This document shows positions 1 to 10,796 of a DNA stretch of 64,000 bases, piece after piece. The position numbers were made by a program, and so were the translations under genes. The stretch is from the NCBI GenBank assembly GCA_902601705.1, contig CACKNV010000004.1:1-64000 (forward strand). The letters run 5' to 3'. This DNA comes from an uncultured Pelagibacteraceae bacterium. Lineage in GTDB: Bacteria > Pseudomonadota > Alphaproteobacteria > Pelagibacterales > Pelagibacteraceae. The notes beneath the pieces were generated by a model. It had not been told where the DNA came from. It made no database searches and saw nothing but the letters and a program-made list of their open reading frames with translations. Each line of letters begins with the position of its first letter. The stretch's first letter is position 1.

Positions 1-383
1 ATATTTTATGTGGTCATTTTGAAGGTGTTGATCAAAGACTTTTAGAGACACGAAATATTGAGGAATACAGTATAGGAGATTTTATTTTATCTGGAGGTGA
101 GAGCGCATCATTTGTATTTGTTGATGCGTTAGTAAGACTTCTTCCAGGTGTCTTAGGCAATGCTAATTCTGCTAAAGATGAAAGTTTTGAGAATAATCTC
201 TTGGAGTATCCCCAATATACTAAACCAAGAGATTGGGAGGGCAAAAAAGTGCCAGAAGTCCTATTTTCGGGTGATCATGCTAAAATAAAGGGGTGGCGTT
301 TATCTAAATCTGAGGCTATAACACAACGCCAAAGACCTGATCTTTGGAAAAAATACTTAGAGAAAAAAAATGAAAAACATTGA
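1..383 (+). CDS. trmD: tRNA (guanine-N1)-methyltransferase TrmD, C-terminal part (5' end outside window)
   Basis: The open frame runs in from the window edge (first full codon at base 3) and ends with TGA at 383. TrmD methylates G37 of tRNAs that read codons beginning with C or with G at that site, which prevents +1 frameshifting. The visible residues include the TrmD signatures [23 protein letters not shown] and RLLPGVLGN, and a C-terminal [15 protein letters not shown]...WR segment that belongs to the tRNA-binding domain. The ORF track only lists the last 60 residues from an internal ATG. Its last 14 nt overlap rplS, the usual rpsP-rimM-trmD-rplS order. Confidence 0.96.
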   Translation, partial: ILCGHFEGVDQRLLETRNIEEYSIGDFILSGGESASFVFVDALVRLLPGVLGNANSAKDESFENNLLEYPQYTKPRDWEGKKVPEVLFSGDHAKIKGWRLSKSEAITQRQRPDLWKKYLEKKNEKH

Positions 384-879
384 AGACATAAATAAAGCAG
401 CAATTCAAAAGATAACAGCTAACAAGAAAATTACTGAATTTTCCCCAGGTGATACAATTAAAGTTGGTGTTAAAATTGTGGAAGGTAAAAGGGAACGAAT
501 TCAATATTTCGAAGGTGTTTGTATTGCAAAGAAGAATAGAGATCTAAATTCCTCTTTCACAGTAAGAAAAATTTCTTTTGGTGAAGGCGTTGAAAGAACC
601 TTTGCTTTATATAGTCCCAATGTAGATTCTATTAAAGTAATTCGATCAGGAAAAGTTAGAAGAGCAAAACTTTATTATCTAAGAGATAGAAAAGGAAAAT
701 CTGCAAGAATTGCAGAAAAAATTAAAAAGAAGATTGGTGTTGATGTTTCTGTTAAACCAGAGGAACCCAAAGCTGTTTCAGTTAATCCTGTTGAAGAAGC
801 ACCTAAAACTGAAGAGCTCAAAAAAGAAGACAAAAAAGTCGAAGCTAAGGCTGAAAAGCAAACCAGCGAAAAAAAATAA
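370..879 (+). CDS. rplS: 50S ribosomal protein L19 with long charged C-terminal tail
   Basis: This is bL19, at the 30S-50S interface of the ribosome. The core matches the family ([29 protein letters not shown] and [26 protein letters not shown]). The family core is about 115 residues, while this protein has 169. The extra roughly 50 residues at the C terminus are a Lys/Glu/Val/Pro-rich low-complexity tail ([18 protein letters not shown]...). The start codon overlaps the end of trmD by 14 nt, implying translational coupling. The role of the tail is unknown. Confidence 0.97.
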   Translation: MKNIEDINKAAIQKITANKKITEFSPGDTIKVGVKIVEGKRERIQYFEGVCIAKKNRDLNSSFTVRKISFGEGVERTFALYSPNVDSIKVIRSGKVRRAKLYYLRDRKGKSARIAEKIKKKIGVDVSVKPEEPKAVSVNPVEEAPKTEELKKEDKKVEAKAEKQTSEKK

Positions 880-885
880 AATTAA

Positions 886-2284
886 ATGTCGAAAACACTA
901 TACGATAAGATATGGGAAAACCATCTTGTTCATGAACAAAATGATGGTACAACACTAATTTATGTTGATCGTCATCTAGTTCACGAAGTTACAAGCCCCC
1001 AAGCTTTCGAGGGATTGAGATTACAAAAAAGAAAAGTAAGAAGACCAGAATTAACTTTAGCTGTTCCTGATCATAATGTTCCGACAACTGATAGATCAAA
1101 AGGTATTGATGATGAAGAGTCAAGAATACAGGTAGAGACATTAAGAAATAATTGTAAAGAATTCGGTATAAAACTTTTTGATGTGAACGACAAACGTCAA
1201 GGTATTGTTCATATTATAGGTCCTGAGCAAGGATTCACTCAACCTGGAACAGTTATTGTATGTGGAGATAGTCATACAGCTACTCACGGAGCCTTCGGTG
1301 CATTAGCATTTGGAATTGGAACTTCAGAGGTAGAACATGTTCTTGCTACCCAAACTTTAATCCAAAAAAAATCAAAGAATTTTAGAATTAATGTTAATGG
1401 AGAATTACCCAAAGGAGTAACCGCTAAAGACGTAATTCTAAAAATTATAGGAACAATTGGTACAGCTGGAGGCACCGGATATGTAGTAGAATTTTCTGGT
1501 AACGTTATACGCAGCCTTAGCATGGAAGAGAGAATGACAGTATGTAATATGACAATAGAAGCTGGAGCTAGAGCAGGATTAATAGCACCGGATGAAAAAA
1601 CATTTGATTATCTAAAGAGCAAATCTATGTCACCCAAAGGAGAAAACTGGTTAAAAGCAGTTAAATTTTGGAAAACACTATACTCAGATAAAGAATGTAA
1701 ATTTGATAAAGAAATAAATATTGACGGTAAAGATATTGAACCATTAGTAACTTGGGGAACCTCTCCACAAGATGTATCTCCAGTGACTGGTGTTGTACCA
1801 GATCCTGAAAAAGAAAAAAAATGAGGATAGAAAAATGGCTATGAAAAGATCTCTCGAATATATGGGTCTTAAAGCAAATACTAAAATTTCAGATATTAAA
1901 ATAGATAAAATTTTTATAGGTAGTTGCACAAATGGAAGAATTGAAGATCTAAGAGAAGCAGCAGAACTTTTGAAAGGCAAAAAAATTGCTAATAATGTTA
2001 GTGCGATGGTTGTTCCTGGGTCAGGATTAGTTAAGGAGCAAGCCGAAAAAGAGGGGCTTGATAAAATTTTTAAACAGGCTGGATTTGAATGGAGGGAGCC
2101 TGGCTGTTCTATGTGTTTAGGAATGAACCCAGACCAATTGAAGCCAAAAGAAAGATGTGCTTCAACATCTAATAGAAATTTTGAGGGTAGACAAGGGCGA
2201 GGAGGGAGAACTCATTTAGTTAGCCCAGGTATGGCTATTGCCGCTGCAATTAATGGTCATTTAACAGATGTCAGAGAGATATAA
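886..2284 (+). CDS. leuC: 3-isopropylmalate dehydratase large subunit, interrupted by a +1 frameshift in an A8 tract
   Basis: LeuC with LeuD isomerises 2-isopropylmalate to 3-isopropylmalate in leucine synthesis and carries a 4Fe-4S cluster. Frame 886-1824 holds the N-terminal two thirds ([50 protein letters not shown]). The rest, including the cluster cysteines in GSCTNGR and [11 protein letters not shown], lies in the next frame up to 2284. The switch falls at the eight A residues at 1814-1821. Removing one A gives a continuous ...[23 protein letters not shown]... protein of 465 residues, the normal family length. It could be a sequencing error, a real mutation, or a slippage-rescued gene. 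leuD follows directly after the stop. Confidence 0.93.
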
Positions 2285-2893
2285 ATGCAAAAATTTTCTA
2301 ACTTAAAATCAATACCATCTTATCTATCACTTCAGAATATTGATACTGATATGATAATTCCAAAGCAATTCTTAAAAACTATTAAAAGAACAGGTTTAGG
2401 TAAAAGCTTATTTTATGAAATGAGATATGATGAAAATGGAAAAATTAACAACGATTTTATTTTAAATAAAGAACCTTTTAATAAATCAAGGATATTGTTA
2501 GCGGGTAAAAATTTTGGATGTGGATCATCAAGAGAACATGCTCCTTGGGCTTTGTTAGATTTTGGCATCAAGTGTGTGATTAGCTCTAGCTTTGCAGATA
2601 TTTTTTACAATAATTGTTTTAAAAATGGAATTTTACCAATAAAAATAGACGATAAAACAGTTCTAGAGCTTGCTGAATACTCAAAAAGAAAAGAAGAAAT
2701 CGAAATCAATTTAGAAAAGCAAGAAATTACATACGGAAACAAAGTTGTTAAGTTTGAAGTAGATGCTTTCAAAAAAAAATGTTTAATGGAAGGTTTAGAC
2801 GATATTGCTTTATCAATGGCAAAAATATCTCAAATAGATAATTTTGAAAAAACACTTTTTGAAGATAAGCCTTGGCTTATAAAAAATGATTAA
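2285..2893 (+). CDS. leuD: 3-isopropylmalate dehydratase small subunit
   Basis: The small swivelling-domain subunit of isopropylmalate isomerase, partner of LeuC. At 202 residues it has the normal LeuD length. The family motifs are [14 protein letters not shown] near the N terminus and [14 protein letters not shown] near residue 78, followed by [17 protein letters not shown]. The ATG begins right after the leuC stop, and the end overlaps leuB by 8 nt, so leuC-leuD-leuB form one operon. Confidence 0.97.
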   Translation: MQKFSNLKSIPSYLSLQNIDTDMIIPKQFLKTIKRTGLGKSLFYEMRYDENGKINNDFILNKEPFNKSRILLAGKNFGCGSSREHAPWALLDFGIKCVISSSFADIFYNNCFKNGILPIKIDDKTVLELAEYSKRKEEIEINLEKQEITYGNKVVKFEVDAFKKKCLMEGLDDIALSMAKISQIDNFEKTLFEDKPWLIKND

Positions 2894-3998
2894 AGTAAAA
2901 GATAGAAAACTTTTACTTCTTCCAGGTGATGGTATCGGCCCAGAAGTAGTAAGAGAAGTTAGAAAAATTATTGAGTGGTTTAATAAAAATAAATCATTAG
3001 ACTTTAAAATTGAGGAAGGTCTTGTAGGTGGGGCCTCATACGACAAATATAAAAATCCAATTACGGACGAAGTTTTTTACAAAGCTCTTGAAAGTGAAGC
3101 AGTAATTCTAGGCGCTGTTGGAGGGCCTAAATATGATAACTTAGAATTTTCTAAGAGACCGGAAAGAGCGTTATTAAAATTGAGGAAAGAATTAAAATTG
3201 TTTGCTAATTTGCGACCTGCAATATGTTTTAAACAATTAGTAGAAGCATCTTCACTTAAACCAGAAATAATATCCGGTTTAGATATTATGATAGTAAGGG
3301 AACTTACCGGTGGAATTTATTTTGGTGAACCCAGAGGTATTGAACCAATAGAAAATAATGAGAGAAAAGGAGTCAACACTCATACTTATACTACCAGTGA
3401 AATTCAGAGAGTAGCAAGAGTAGCTTTTGATTTAGCGAAGAAAAGAAAAAATAAAGTTACTTCATGTGAAAAATCTAACGTAATGGAGGCAGGTATTTTA
3501 TGGAGGGAAGAAGTTCAAGCACTTAAAGATAAAGATAAAGAATATAAAAATATCGAATTAAGTCACATGTTAGCTGATAACTGCGCAATGCAATTATTAA
3601 GAGATCCAAAGCAATTTGATGTAATTGTTACTGACAACTTATTTGGAGACATTCTTTCAGATGAAGCTGCGATGTTAACTGGGTCTTTGGGCTTACTACC
3701 CTCAGCCTCTTTGGGAGCTAAAGATAAAAATGGTAAAATTAGATCGATGTATGAACCTGTTCATGGATCTGCACCAGACATTGCTGGAAAAAATATAGCA
3801 AACCCTATAGCTACTATTTTAAGTTTATCTATGGCATTAAAATACTCTCTTGACTTAGATAAAGAGGCAGAACAACTAGATAAAGCTGTTCAAAGTGTTC
3901 TAGACGATGGATTAAGAACCAAAGATATAATGTCAAAAAATATGAAAGAGGTCTCTACTTCTGTCATGGGTGATGCAATTATAGCAAAATTAAAATAA
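2886..3998 (+). CDS. leuB: 3-isopropylmalate dehydrogenase
   Basis: LeuB oxidatively decarboxylates 3-isopropylmalate with NAD+, giving 2-oxoisocaproate. The 370-residue protein has the normal length. It shows [12 protein letters not shown] at the N terminus, the substrate-binding region [21 protein letters not shown], the metal-binding [22 protein letters not shown] segment, and [18 protein letters not shown] near the C terminus. It overlaps leuD by 8 nt. Confidence 0.97.
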   Translation: MIKVKDRKLLLLPGDGIGPEVVREVRKIIEWFNKNKSLDFKIEEGLVGGASYDKYKNPITDEVFYKALESEAVILGAVGGPKYDNLEFSKRPERALLKLRKELKLFANLRPAICFKQLVEASSLKPEIISGLDIMIVRELTGGIYFGEPRGIEPIENNERKGVNTHTYTTSEIQRVARVAFDLAKKRKNKVTSCEKSNVMEAGILWREEVQALKDKDKEYKNIELSHMLADNCAMQLLRDPKQFDVIVTDNLFGDILSDEAAMLTGSLGLLPSASLGAKDKNGKIRSMYEPVHGSAPDIAGKNIANPIATILSLSMALKYSLDLDKEAEQLDKAVQSVLDDGLRTKDIMSKNMKEVSTSVMGDAIIAKLK

Positions 3999-4010
3999 AG
4001 TAATAATAAT

Positions 4011-5003
4011 ATGAATTTTGCAATTATTGGGGCATCTGGAAATGTAGGAAGAAAAACAATTGAAATATTAGAGAAATCTAAAATTTCTTTTAAAAAATTA
4101 TATTTAATTGCTTCAAAAAAAAGTGCTGGAAAAAAAATTAAATTTCGAGGGGAAGAAATAGTTATTAAAGATTTGGAAAGCTACGATTTTTCAAAAGCTC
4201 AAATAACTTTTTTTGCTGCAGGTAGCCAAATCGCCAAAGAATGGGTACCTAAAGCTGCAAAAAAAACTATAGTAATTGATAATTCAAGTTATTTTAGAAT
4301 GCAAAAAGATGTCCCTTTGGTAGTCCCAGAGGTAAACGCTGAAGATTTAAATAACCATAGTAATATTATTTCGAATCCTAATTGTTCTACAATGCAGATG
4401 GTACTTGCACTTAAACCTTTACATGATGAATATAAAATTAACAGGGTTGTCGTTTCGACTTATCAAGCTGTTTCTGGTGCTGGTAAAGCCCCAACGGATG
4501 AATTATTTGAGCAAACTCAAAAATATTTAGAAAATAAAAAAATTAATTCAAAAAATTTTACTAAACAAATTGCTTTTAACTTAATACCACACATCGATAC
4601 ATTTGATAAAGATGGTTATACAAAAGAAGAATTAAAAATGACAAACGAAACAAAAAAAATTCTTGACAATGAAATTGATGTTACCGCAACATGTGTAAGG
4701 GTGCCGGTTAGAACCGGACATTCTGAGTCTATAAATATTGAATTTGATAATTTATATGATTTTGAAAATGTTATAAAAATCTTAAGTAATGCACCTGGAT
4801 GTAAAGTTATCGATGAAAGAAAAGATGGTGGATATATTACACCAATTGAAGCAGAAGGAGATTATACAACTTACATTTCTCGAATCAGAAAAGATAATTC
4901 GAATGTTAAGGCTATTAATATATGGGTCGTTTCTGATAACTTATTAAAAGGAGCGGCTTTAAACACTGTTCAGATAGCTGAGCACTTAGTGAAAAAATTA
5001 TAA
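4011..5003 (+). CDS. asd: Aspartate-semialdehyde dehydrogenase
   Basis: Asd reduces aspartyl phosphate to aspartate semialdehyde, the branch point to lysine, threonine and methionine. The NADP-binding motif IGASGNVGRKTIEIL is at the N terminus. The catalytic cysteine lies in NPNCSTMQMVLALKPL near residue 126, and VRVPVRTGHSESI near residue 230 is the conserved substrate-binding segment. The 330-residue length is normal. It lies 12 nt after leuB, as in many Alphaproteobacteria where asd follows leuB. Confidence 0.96.
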   Translation: MNFAIIGASGNVGRKTIEILEKSKISFKKLYLIASKKSAGKKIKFRGEEIVIKDLESYDFSKAQITFFAAGSQIAKEWVPKAAKKTIVIDNSSYFRMQKDVPLVVPEVNAEDLNNHSNIISNPNCSTMQMVLALKPLHDEYKINRVVVSTYQAVSGAGKAPTDELFEQTQKYLENKKINSKNFTKQIAFNLIPHIDTFDKDGYTKEELKMTNETKKILDNEIDVTATCVRVPVRTGHSESINIEFDNLYDFENVIKILSNAPGCKVIDERKDGGYITPIEAEGDYTTYISRIRKDNSNVKAINIWVVSDNLLKGAALNTVQIAEHLVKKL

Positions 5004-5023
5004 CTTTAGTTTATAAATCTCAT

Positions 5024-5410
5024 ATGGAAGAAAAAAATAATCCTTTAAGTCCTCATCTTCAAATTTATAGATGGCAAATATCTTCTTTGCTTTCCATTAC
5101 ACATAGAATTGTTGGAGTGATAAATATTTTAGCTATTACGATAATTTGTTTCTGGAGTTTGTCTTTACTGCTTGGAGCAGAGAGCTACTTAATTATTAAT
5201 AATTTCCTTCAAAGTTTTTTTGGAAAATTTGTAGCTATTGGACTTTGTTGGACATTTAGCTTTCATATTTTAAATGAACTACGTCATTTATTTTGGGATT
5301 TAGGGTATGGTTTCGATTTAAAAATTTCAAAGATCACTGGGGTTCTTGCTTTATTAGGATCATTTGTTTTTACAATTTTAATTTATTTAATAGGGAAAAA
5401 TATTTTTTAA
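5024..5410 (+). CDS. sdhC: Succinate dehydrogenase cytochrome b556 subunit
   Basis: One of two membrane anchors of respiratory complex II; it helps bind heme b and ubiquinone. The N-terminal signature SPHLQIYRWQISSLLSITHRIVG is typical of SdhC. Three hydrophobic segments follow, and the FHILNELRHLFWDLG segment contains the likely heme-ligand histidines. The 128 residues are normal for the family. The start is 20 nt after asd. The sdhCDAB order is standard and the spacing within it is 0-2 nt. Confidence 0.95.
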   Translation: MEEKNNPLSPHLQIYRWQISSLLSITHRIVGVINILAITIICFWSLSLLLGAESYLIINNFLQSFFGKFVAIGLCWTFSFHILNELRHLFWDLGYGFDLKISKITGVLALLGSFVFTILIYLIGKNIF

Positions 5411-5411
5411 T

Positions 5412-5738
5412 ATGCATGTTTCTACGAAAAAATGGTTATTTACAAAAATAAGTTCTTTTTTACTTATTCCCTTTATGATTTGGTTTATTGTAAATTTTAT
5501 TTCTATTTATGAGAACGATTATCAATCAGTGGTCCTTTTCTTCTCACAACAACCTACAAAAATTTTATTTTCAATATTTATTGTAATAGCTTTCTTTTTT
5601 TCAGCTTTAACGATAAGTGAGATATTCGAGGACTATATTAAAGATCAAAAAATCAAAAATGTCGCAAATAAACTATTAAATATATTTGCTATAATTATGC
5701 CTTTAATAACTATTATAGGAATATATAATTTAACTTAA
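5412..5738 (+). CDS. sdhD: Succinate dehydrogenase membrane anchor subunit
   Basis: The second small membrane anchor of complex II, with 108 residues and three predicted transmembrane segments. The [12 protein letters not shown] stretch lies at the usual quinone- and heme-side region. Sequence similarity in this family is low, so the call leans on size, topology and position between sdhC and sdhA. The stop codon overlaps the sdhA start by 1 nt (TAATG). Confidence 0.9.
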   Translation: MHVSTKKWLFTKISSFLLIPFMIWFIVNFISIYENDYQSVVLFFSQQPTKILFSIFIVIAFFFSALTISEIFEDYIKDQKIKNVANKLLNIFAIIMPLITIIGIYNLT

Positions 5739-7513
5739 TGAGCGCATATAAAATTATAGATCACGAATATGATGTTGTTGTTTTAGGAGCAGGAGGGTCT
5801 GGTCTTAGAGCAGCGGTTGGTTTATCAGAAGCTGGATTGAAAACAGCATGTATTTCAAAAGTCTTTCCAACAAGAAGCCATACATCTGCAGCTCAAGGAG
5901 GTATCTCGGCTGCACTTGGAAATATGGGAGAGGACGACTGGAGATGGCACATGTATGATACTGTTAAAGGTTCTGACTGGTTAGGCGATCAGGATGCTAT
6001 AGAATATTTATGTAAGGAGGCTCCAAGAGCAGTTGTCGAATTGGAGAGATATGGTGTTCCGTTTAGCAGAACAGACGATGGAAAAATTTATCAAAGACCT
6101 TTTGGTGGAATGACAAAAAATTACGGTAATGGAACAGCGCAAAGAACATGTGCTGCTGCTGATAGAACGGGCCATGCGATTTTACACACTCTTTATGGCC
6201 AGGCACTAAAACATAATACAGAATTTTTTATCGAATACTTTGCATTAGACTTAATAATGAAAAATGGAGAGTGCAAAGGAGTTATAGCTTGGAATTTAAC
6301 AGATGGCACCATTCATAGATTTAGATCGCACATAACAATAATAGCAACAGGTGGTTATGGAAAAGTTTATTATTCAGCTACCTCAGCTCATACATGTACA
6401 GGAGATGGTAACGCGATGGTATTAAGAGCTGGATTGCCCTTACAAGATATGGAGTTTGTTCAATTCCATCCAACTGGAATTTATGGAGTAGGATGTTTAA
6501 TAACAGAGGGCGCAAGAGGAGAAGGAGGATTTTTAGTAAACGGTAAAGGTGAAAGATTTATGGAGCGTTACGCACCAAACGCAAAAGATTTAGCTTCTAG
6601 AGATGTAGTAAGCAGATCAATGGAGATGGAAATTAATGAAGGTAGAGGTGCTGGTAAAGATAAAGATCACATCAATTTACACTTAGATCATTTGGATAAA
6701 CAGGTTCTGGAAGAAAGGCTTCCAGGTATAACCGAGGCTGCAAAGACTTTTGCGAATGTTGATGTGAATAAACAACCAATCCCAGTTGTGCCCACAGTTC
6801 ACTATAACATGGGCGGTATTCCAACGAATTATAAAGCGGAAGTTTTGACTTTAAATGGTTCAGAAAAAACAGTACCCGGGCTTATGGCTATCGGGGAAGC
6901 AGCTTGCGTATCAGTACATGGCGCTAATAGGTTAGGCTCAAATTCATTAATTGACCTAGTGGTATTTGGAAGAGCTGCTGCTAAAAGAGCAGCAGAACTT
7001 GTAAAGCCAGGAATGGCTCATGAGGAAGTTTCGAGTTTAGAGACGGATAAATGTTTAGATAGATTTGATAAAATTAGAAACTCTTCAGGCACAACTAAAA
7101 CAGCAGAATTAAGATTGAATATGCAAAAAACAATGCAATCAAAATGCGCTGTGTTTAGGACAGAAAAAACATTAAAAGAAGGAGTAGACCAAATACGAAA
7201 ACCTTACGAAGGTATGGAAGATATTTCAGTCAAAGACAAATCTCTTCTTTTCAATACAGAATTAGTTGAAACTCTGGAATTTGATAATTTAATAAGACAA
7301 GCTCTTACCACTATGGACTCAGCTTACAGCAGAAAAGAAAGCAGGGGTGCTCATGCAAGAGAAGATTACAGTAAGAGAGATGATAAAAACTTTATGAAAC
7401 ACACTTTAGCATGGCAAAATGATAAAAAAGTGCAGATAAAATATAGAGACGTTCATTCAAGAACACTAACTAACGATGTTCAATACTTTCCACCAAAGGA
7501 GAGAGTTTATTAA
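5738..7513 (+). CDS. sdhA: Succinate dehydrogenase flavoprotein subunit
   Basis: The catalytic subunit of complex II, which oxidises succinate to fumarate with covalent FAD. The 591 residues include the dinucleotide-binding [21 protein letters not shown], the FAD-linking histidine in [16 protein letters not shown] near residue 47, the active-site region [22 protein letters not shown], and the C-terminal [11 protein letters not shown]. Start TAATG overlap with sdhD suggests coupled translation. Complete and normal in length. Confidence 0.98.
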   Translation: MSAYKIIDHEYDVVVLGAGGSGLRAAVGLSEAGLKTACISKVFPTRSHTSAAQGGISAALGNMGEDDWRWHMYDTVKGSDWLGDQDAIEYLCKEAPRAVVELERYGVPFSRTDDGKIYQRPFGGMTKNYGNGTAQRTCAAADRTGHAILHTLYGQALKHNTEFFIEYFALDLIMKNGECKGVIAWNLTDGTIHRFRSHITIIATGGYGKVYYSATSAHTCTGDGNAMVLRAGLPLQDMEFVQFHPTGIYGVGCLITEGARGEGGFLVNGKGERFMERYAPNAKDLASRDVVSRSMEMEINEGRGAGKDKDHINLHLDHLDKQVLEERLPGITEAAKTFANVDVNKQPIPVVPTVHYNMGGIPTNYKAEVLTLNGSEKTVPGLMAIGEAACVSVHGANRLGSNSLIDLVVFGRAAAKRAAELVKPGMAHEEVSSLETDKCLDRFDKIRNSSGTTKTAELRLNMQKTMQSKCAVFRTEKTLKEGVDQIRKPYEGMEDISVKDKSLLFNTELVETLEFDNLIRQALTTMDSAYSRKESRGAHAREDYSKRDDKNFMKHTLAWQNDKKVQIKYRDVHSRTLTNDVQYFPPKERVY

Positions 7514-7515
7514 GA

Positions 7516-8292
7516 ATGTCACAGTTCAACTTACCGCAAAATTCAAAAATAGAAGTCGGTAAGTACTTTAAAGATGAAACAAATTCTAAAAATTTAAAAA
7601 AAGTAAATGTTTATAGATGGGACCCATCTACAAAACAAAATCCTAGAGTGGACACGTTCGAAGTTGATATGGATAACTGTGGGCCAAAGGTTTTAGATAT
7701 TTTATTCAAGATTAAAAATGAGATAGATCCGTCACTAACATTTAGAAGATCATGCGCTCATGGGGTTTGTGGATCGTGTGCGATGAACATAGATGGAGTG
7801 AACACTTTAGCTTGCATAAAGTCTCACACAGATATTAATGGAGATTTAAATGTTTATCCTTTGCCTCATTTAAAAGTAGTAAAAGATTTAATTGGAGATT
7901 TGACTACACTCTATAAACAGTATGAATCGATAAAACCATGGCTGCAAACTCAACAAACAGGAAAGGAAAAAGAGGAAATCAGACAGTCCCAAAAAGATAG
8001 AGAAAAATTAGATGGTTATTACGAATGTATATTGTGTGCCTGCTGCTCAACTTCATGCCCAAGCTACTGGTGGAACGGTGACAAATACCTGGGGCCCGCA
8101 GTTTTATTACAAGCTTATCGTTGGATTAATGATAGCAGAGATGAAGATAGAAAAGAAAGACTTAAAAAAGTAGCAGATGAATTGAAATTATATAGATGTC
8201 ATACGATTATGAATTGTACTAATTCTTGTCCAAAAGGATTAAATCCGGCAAAAGCTATTGGATCTATCAAGAAAATGCTTGCAACAAGTTAA
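7516..8292 (+). CDS. sdhB: Succinate dehydrogenase iron-sulfur subunit
   Basis: The electron-transfer subunit of complex II with three Fe-S clusters. The 2Fe-2S ligands are in [15 protein letters not shown]...LAC. The 4Fe-4S and 3Fe-4S ligands are in [16 protein letters not shown] and [22 protein letters not shown]. The 258 residues match the family. It follows sdhA with a 2-nt gap. Confidence 0.98.
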   Translation: MSQFNLPQNSKIEVGKYFKDETNSKNLKKVNVYRWDPSTKQNPRVDTFEVDMDNCGPKVLDILFKIKNEIDPSLTFRRSCAHGVCGSCAMNIDGVNTLACIKSHTDINGDLNVYPLPHLKVVKDLIGDLTTLYKQYESIKPWLQTQQTGKEKEEIRQSQKDREKLDGYYECILCACCSTSCPSYWWNGDKYLGPAVLLQAYRWINDSRDEDRKERLKKVADELKLYRCHTIMNCTNSCPKGLNPAKAIGSIKKMLATS

Positions 8293-8315
8293 AAGCTTAT
8301 TTAATCAATATCATC

Positions 8316-9809
8316 ATGAAAACTATTGAACACTTTGTAGGCGGTAAATCATTCAGTGGAGACTCCAAAAGATTAAGTAAAGTTTTTAACCCAGCTACTG
8401 GTGAACAAAGCGCACAAGTAAAACTTGCTTCAGCAAAAGATGTAAATACAGCAATCGAAAATGCAAAAAAAACATTTGAAGAATGGTCTAACAAACCTCC
8501 TCTTCAAAGAGCAAGAGTCATGTTTAAGTTTAAAGAATTGATTGAAAAAAATTCAGATGAATTAACGAAAATTATAGTCGCTGAACATGGGAAAGTTTAC
8601 GAAGACGCAAAAGGTTCACTAACAAGAGGTTTAGAAGTAGTCGAATACGCTTGTGGTATTCCTCAAATGCTTAAAGGAGAATTTACAGAAAATGTAGGAT
8701 CTAATGTTGACAGTTGGTCCATACGTCAGCCATTAGGAGTATGTGCAGGAATTACACCTTTTAATTTTCCTGCAATGGTGCCTATGTGGATGTTCCCTAT
8801 GGCAATAGCATGTGGGAACACTTTTGTTTTAAAACCATCAGAAAAAGATCCATCATGTTCAATGCGATTAGCAGAATTATTGAAAGAGGCTGGCCTCCCT
8901 GACGGAGTTTTCAATGTTATTAACGGAGATAAAGAGGCCGTCGATGCTTTGATAAATAACAAAGATGTGGTGGCAATGAGCTTTGTAGGTTCTACTCCTA
9001 TTGCAAAATACATTTATGAAAACTGTGCTAAGAATGAAAAAAGAGTCCAGGCACTTGGAGGAGCTAAAAATCATTGTGTTGTTATGCCTGATTGTGACTT
9101 AGATCAAGCAGTGAACGGTTTAATGGGCGCGGCTTACGGTTCAGCAGGTGAAAGATGTATGGCTCAATCAGTTGCTGTTGCTGTAGGCGGTATTGGAGAT
9201 AAATTAGTCGACTCACTTGCAAAAAAAGTTGAAGCACTTAAGGTTGGACCGGGGATGGACAAACAATCTGAAATGGGACCGCTGGTAACAAAAGAGCATT
9301 TAGCAAAAGTAAAAAGTTATGTGGATATAGGTGAAAAAGAGGGAGCTAAATTAGTAGTCGATGGCAGAAATTTTAAAATGCAAGGGTATGAAAACGGATA
9401 TTATATGGGTGGATGTTTATTTGATCATGTAAAGAAAGACATGAGAATTTATAAAGAGGAAATTTTCGGTCCTGTTTTGTCAGTTATAAGAGCTAAAGAT
9501 TTTAATGAGGCATTAAAGCTTGTAAATGATCATGAGTTTGGAAACGGGGTAAGTATTTTCACAAGAGACGGAGATTCTGGAAGAACTTTCTCAAATAAAG
9601 CAAAAATAGGAATGGTTGGTATAAATATACCGATCCCAGTACCAATGGCCTTTCATAGTTTTGGAGGATGGAAAAGGTCTTTATTCGGAGATCAACATAT
9701 GCATGGTCCTGAGGGAGTAAGATTTTATACTAAATTGAAAACAATTACATCAAGATGGCCTTCAGGTTTAAGATCTGATCCAGAGTTCGTAATGCCAACA
9801 ATGAAATAA
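8316..9809 (+). CDS. mmsA: Methylmalonate-semialdehyde dehydrogenase (CoA-acylating)
   Basis: An aldehyde dehydrogenase that turns methylmalonate or malonate semialdehyde into propionyl- or acetyl-CoA, in valine and related degradation. Signature segments are GVCAGITPFNFPAMVPMWMFPMAIACGNTFVLKPSEKDP, FVGSTPIAKYIYE, and the catalytic cysteine in YGSAGERCMAQSVAVAVG. I chose the ATG at 8316 (MKTIEHFVGG, 497 residues). The ORF track start at 8226 lies inside sdhB and adds 30 residues with no family counterpart. Its position in the TCA block fits delivery of acyl-CoA into succinyl-CoA metabolism. Confidence 0.93.
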   Translation: MKTIEHFVGGKSFSGDSKRLSKVFNPATGEQSAQVKLASAKDVNTAIENAKKTFEEWSNKPPLQRARVMFKFKELIEKNSDELTKIIVAEHGKVYEDAKGSLTRGLEVVEYACGIPQMLKGEFTENVGSNVDSWSIRQPLGVCAGITPFNFPAMVPMWMFPMAIACGNTFVLKPSEKDPSCSMRLAELLKEAGLPDGVFNVINGDKEAVDALINNKDVVAMSFVGSTPIAKYIYENCAKNEKRVQALGGAKNHCVVMPDCDLDQAVNGLMGAAYGSAGERCMAQSVAVAVGGIGDKLVDSLAKKVEALKVGPGMDKQSEMGPLVTKEHLAKVKSYVDIGEKEGAKLVVDGRNFKMQGYENGYYMGGCLFDHVKKDMRIYKEEIFGPVLSVIRAKDFNEALKLVNDHEFGNGVSIFTRDGDSGRTFSNKAKIGMVGINIPIPVPMAFHSFGGWKRSLFGDQHMHGPEGVRFYTKLKTITSRWPSGLRSDPEFVMPTMK

Positions 9810-9819
9810 TTAGATATTA

Positions 9820-10773
9820 ATGAAAAAAATTACACTAATTGGAGCTGGGCAAATTGGAGGTACTTTGGCCCATCTAATTGCATTAAAAGGGTTAGCAGAT
9901 GTTGTATTATTTGATGTTGCAGCAGGGTTAGCCAAAGGTAAAGCTTTAGATATAGCTCAGTCTTCACCAGTAAATGGGTTTAATGTAAATTTGTCAGGAA
10001 CTGATAATTATAATGAAACAAAAGATTCTGATGTAATAATAATTACTGCGGGTGTTCCTAGAAAACCAGGTATGACTAGAGATGATCTACTTGGAATAAA
10101 TCTAAAAATTATCAAACAAGTTGCAGATGGAATAAAAAAAACTTCACCAAACGCTTTTGTAATATGTATTACTAATCCACTAGATGTTATCGTAATGGCT
10201 CTTCAAAAGTACTCAGGTCTTCCAAAAAATAAAGTTGTGGGAATGGCTGGAATTTTAGACTCATCGAGATTTATTTATTTTTTATCTCAAGAATTAAAAG
10301 TGCCAGTAAGTGATATAAAGTCATTTGTCCTTGGCGGGCACGGAGATAGCATGGTGGCAATGCTAGGAGCCACAGAGGTAAGAGGGGAAAAAATTAGAGA
10401 TTTGATAGTTAAAGGTAAGTTAAGTCAGAAAAAATTAGATGAAATTGTAGACAGGACTAAAAAGGGAGGAGCTGAAATTGTAAAATATTTGGAAAAAGGG
10501 TCAGCATTTTACGCCCCCGCTGCATCAGGTGTTGAAATGGCAGAATGTTACCTTAAAGATCTTAAAAAACAACTTCCATGTGCAGCGTATTTAAATGGGG
10601 AATATGATACAAGAAATATATATGCTGGAGTTCCAGTAATTATAGGTTCAGGTGGAGTTGAGAAAATAATTGAATTAGAGTTAAACACTGAAGAAAAAGA
10701 AAATTTTAAGAAATCAGTACAGGCAGTTAAAGAACTTTACAACGCTGCAAAAAAAATTGACACTAGTTTATAA
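9820..10773 (+). CDS. mdh: Malate dehydrogenase (LDH-like type)
   Basis: Oxidises malate to oxaloacetate with NAD+. At 317 residues it belongs to the alphaproteobacterial LDH-like MDH group. Motifs are the Rossmann [18 protein letters not shown], the substrate-binding [20 protein letters not shown] (Arg pair), and the catalytic histidine in [13 protein letters not shown] near residue 174. In this genome the accessory island begins 23 nt after its stop; sucC is 7.7 kb downstream. Confidence 0.97.
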   Translation: MKKITLIGAGQIGGTLAHLIALKGLADVVLFDVAAGLAKGKALDIAQSSPVNGFNVNLSGTDNYNETKDSDVIIITAGVPRKPGMTRDDLLGINLKIIKQVADGIKKTSPNAFVICITNPLDVIVMALQKYSGLPKNKVVGMAGILDSSRFIYFLSQELKVPVSDIKSFVLGGHGDSMVAMLGATEVRGEKIRDLIVKGKLSQKKLDEIVDRTKKGGAEIVKYLEKGSAFYAPAASGVEMAECYLKDLKKQLPCAAYLNGEYDTRNIYAGVPVIIGSGGVEKIIELELNTEEKENFKKSVQAVKELYNAAKKIDTSL

Positions 10774-10796
10774 TTTATTTTTCTAGAGTTCAATAA

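Noticed and set aside
710-958. 82-residue ORF across the rplS-leuC junction
   Set aside because: Shadow frame; both rplS and leuC motifs lie in other frames.
8226-8315. Longer start for mmsA given in the ORF track
   Set aside because: The extra 30 residues read the end of sdhB in another frame and have no counterpart in the family; MKTIEHFVGG at 8316 is the natural start.
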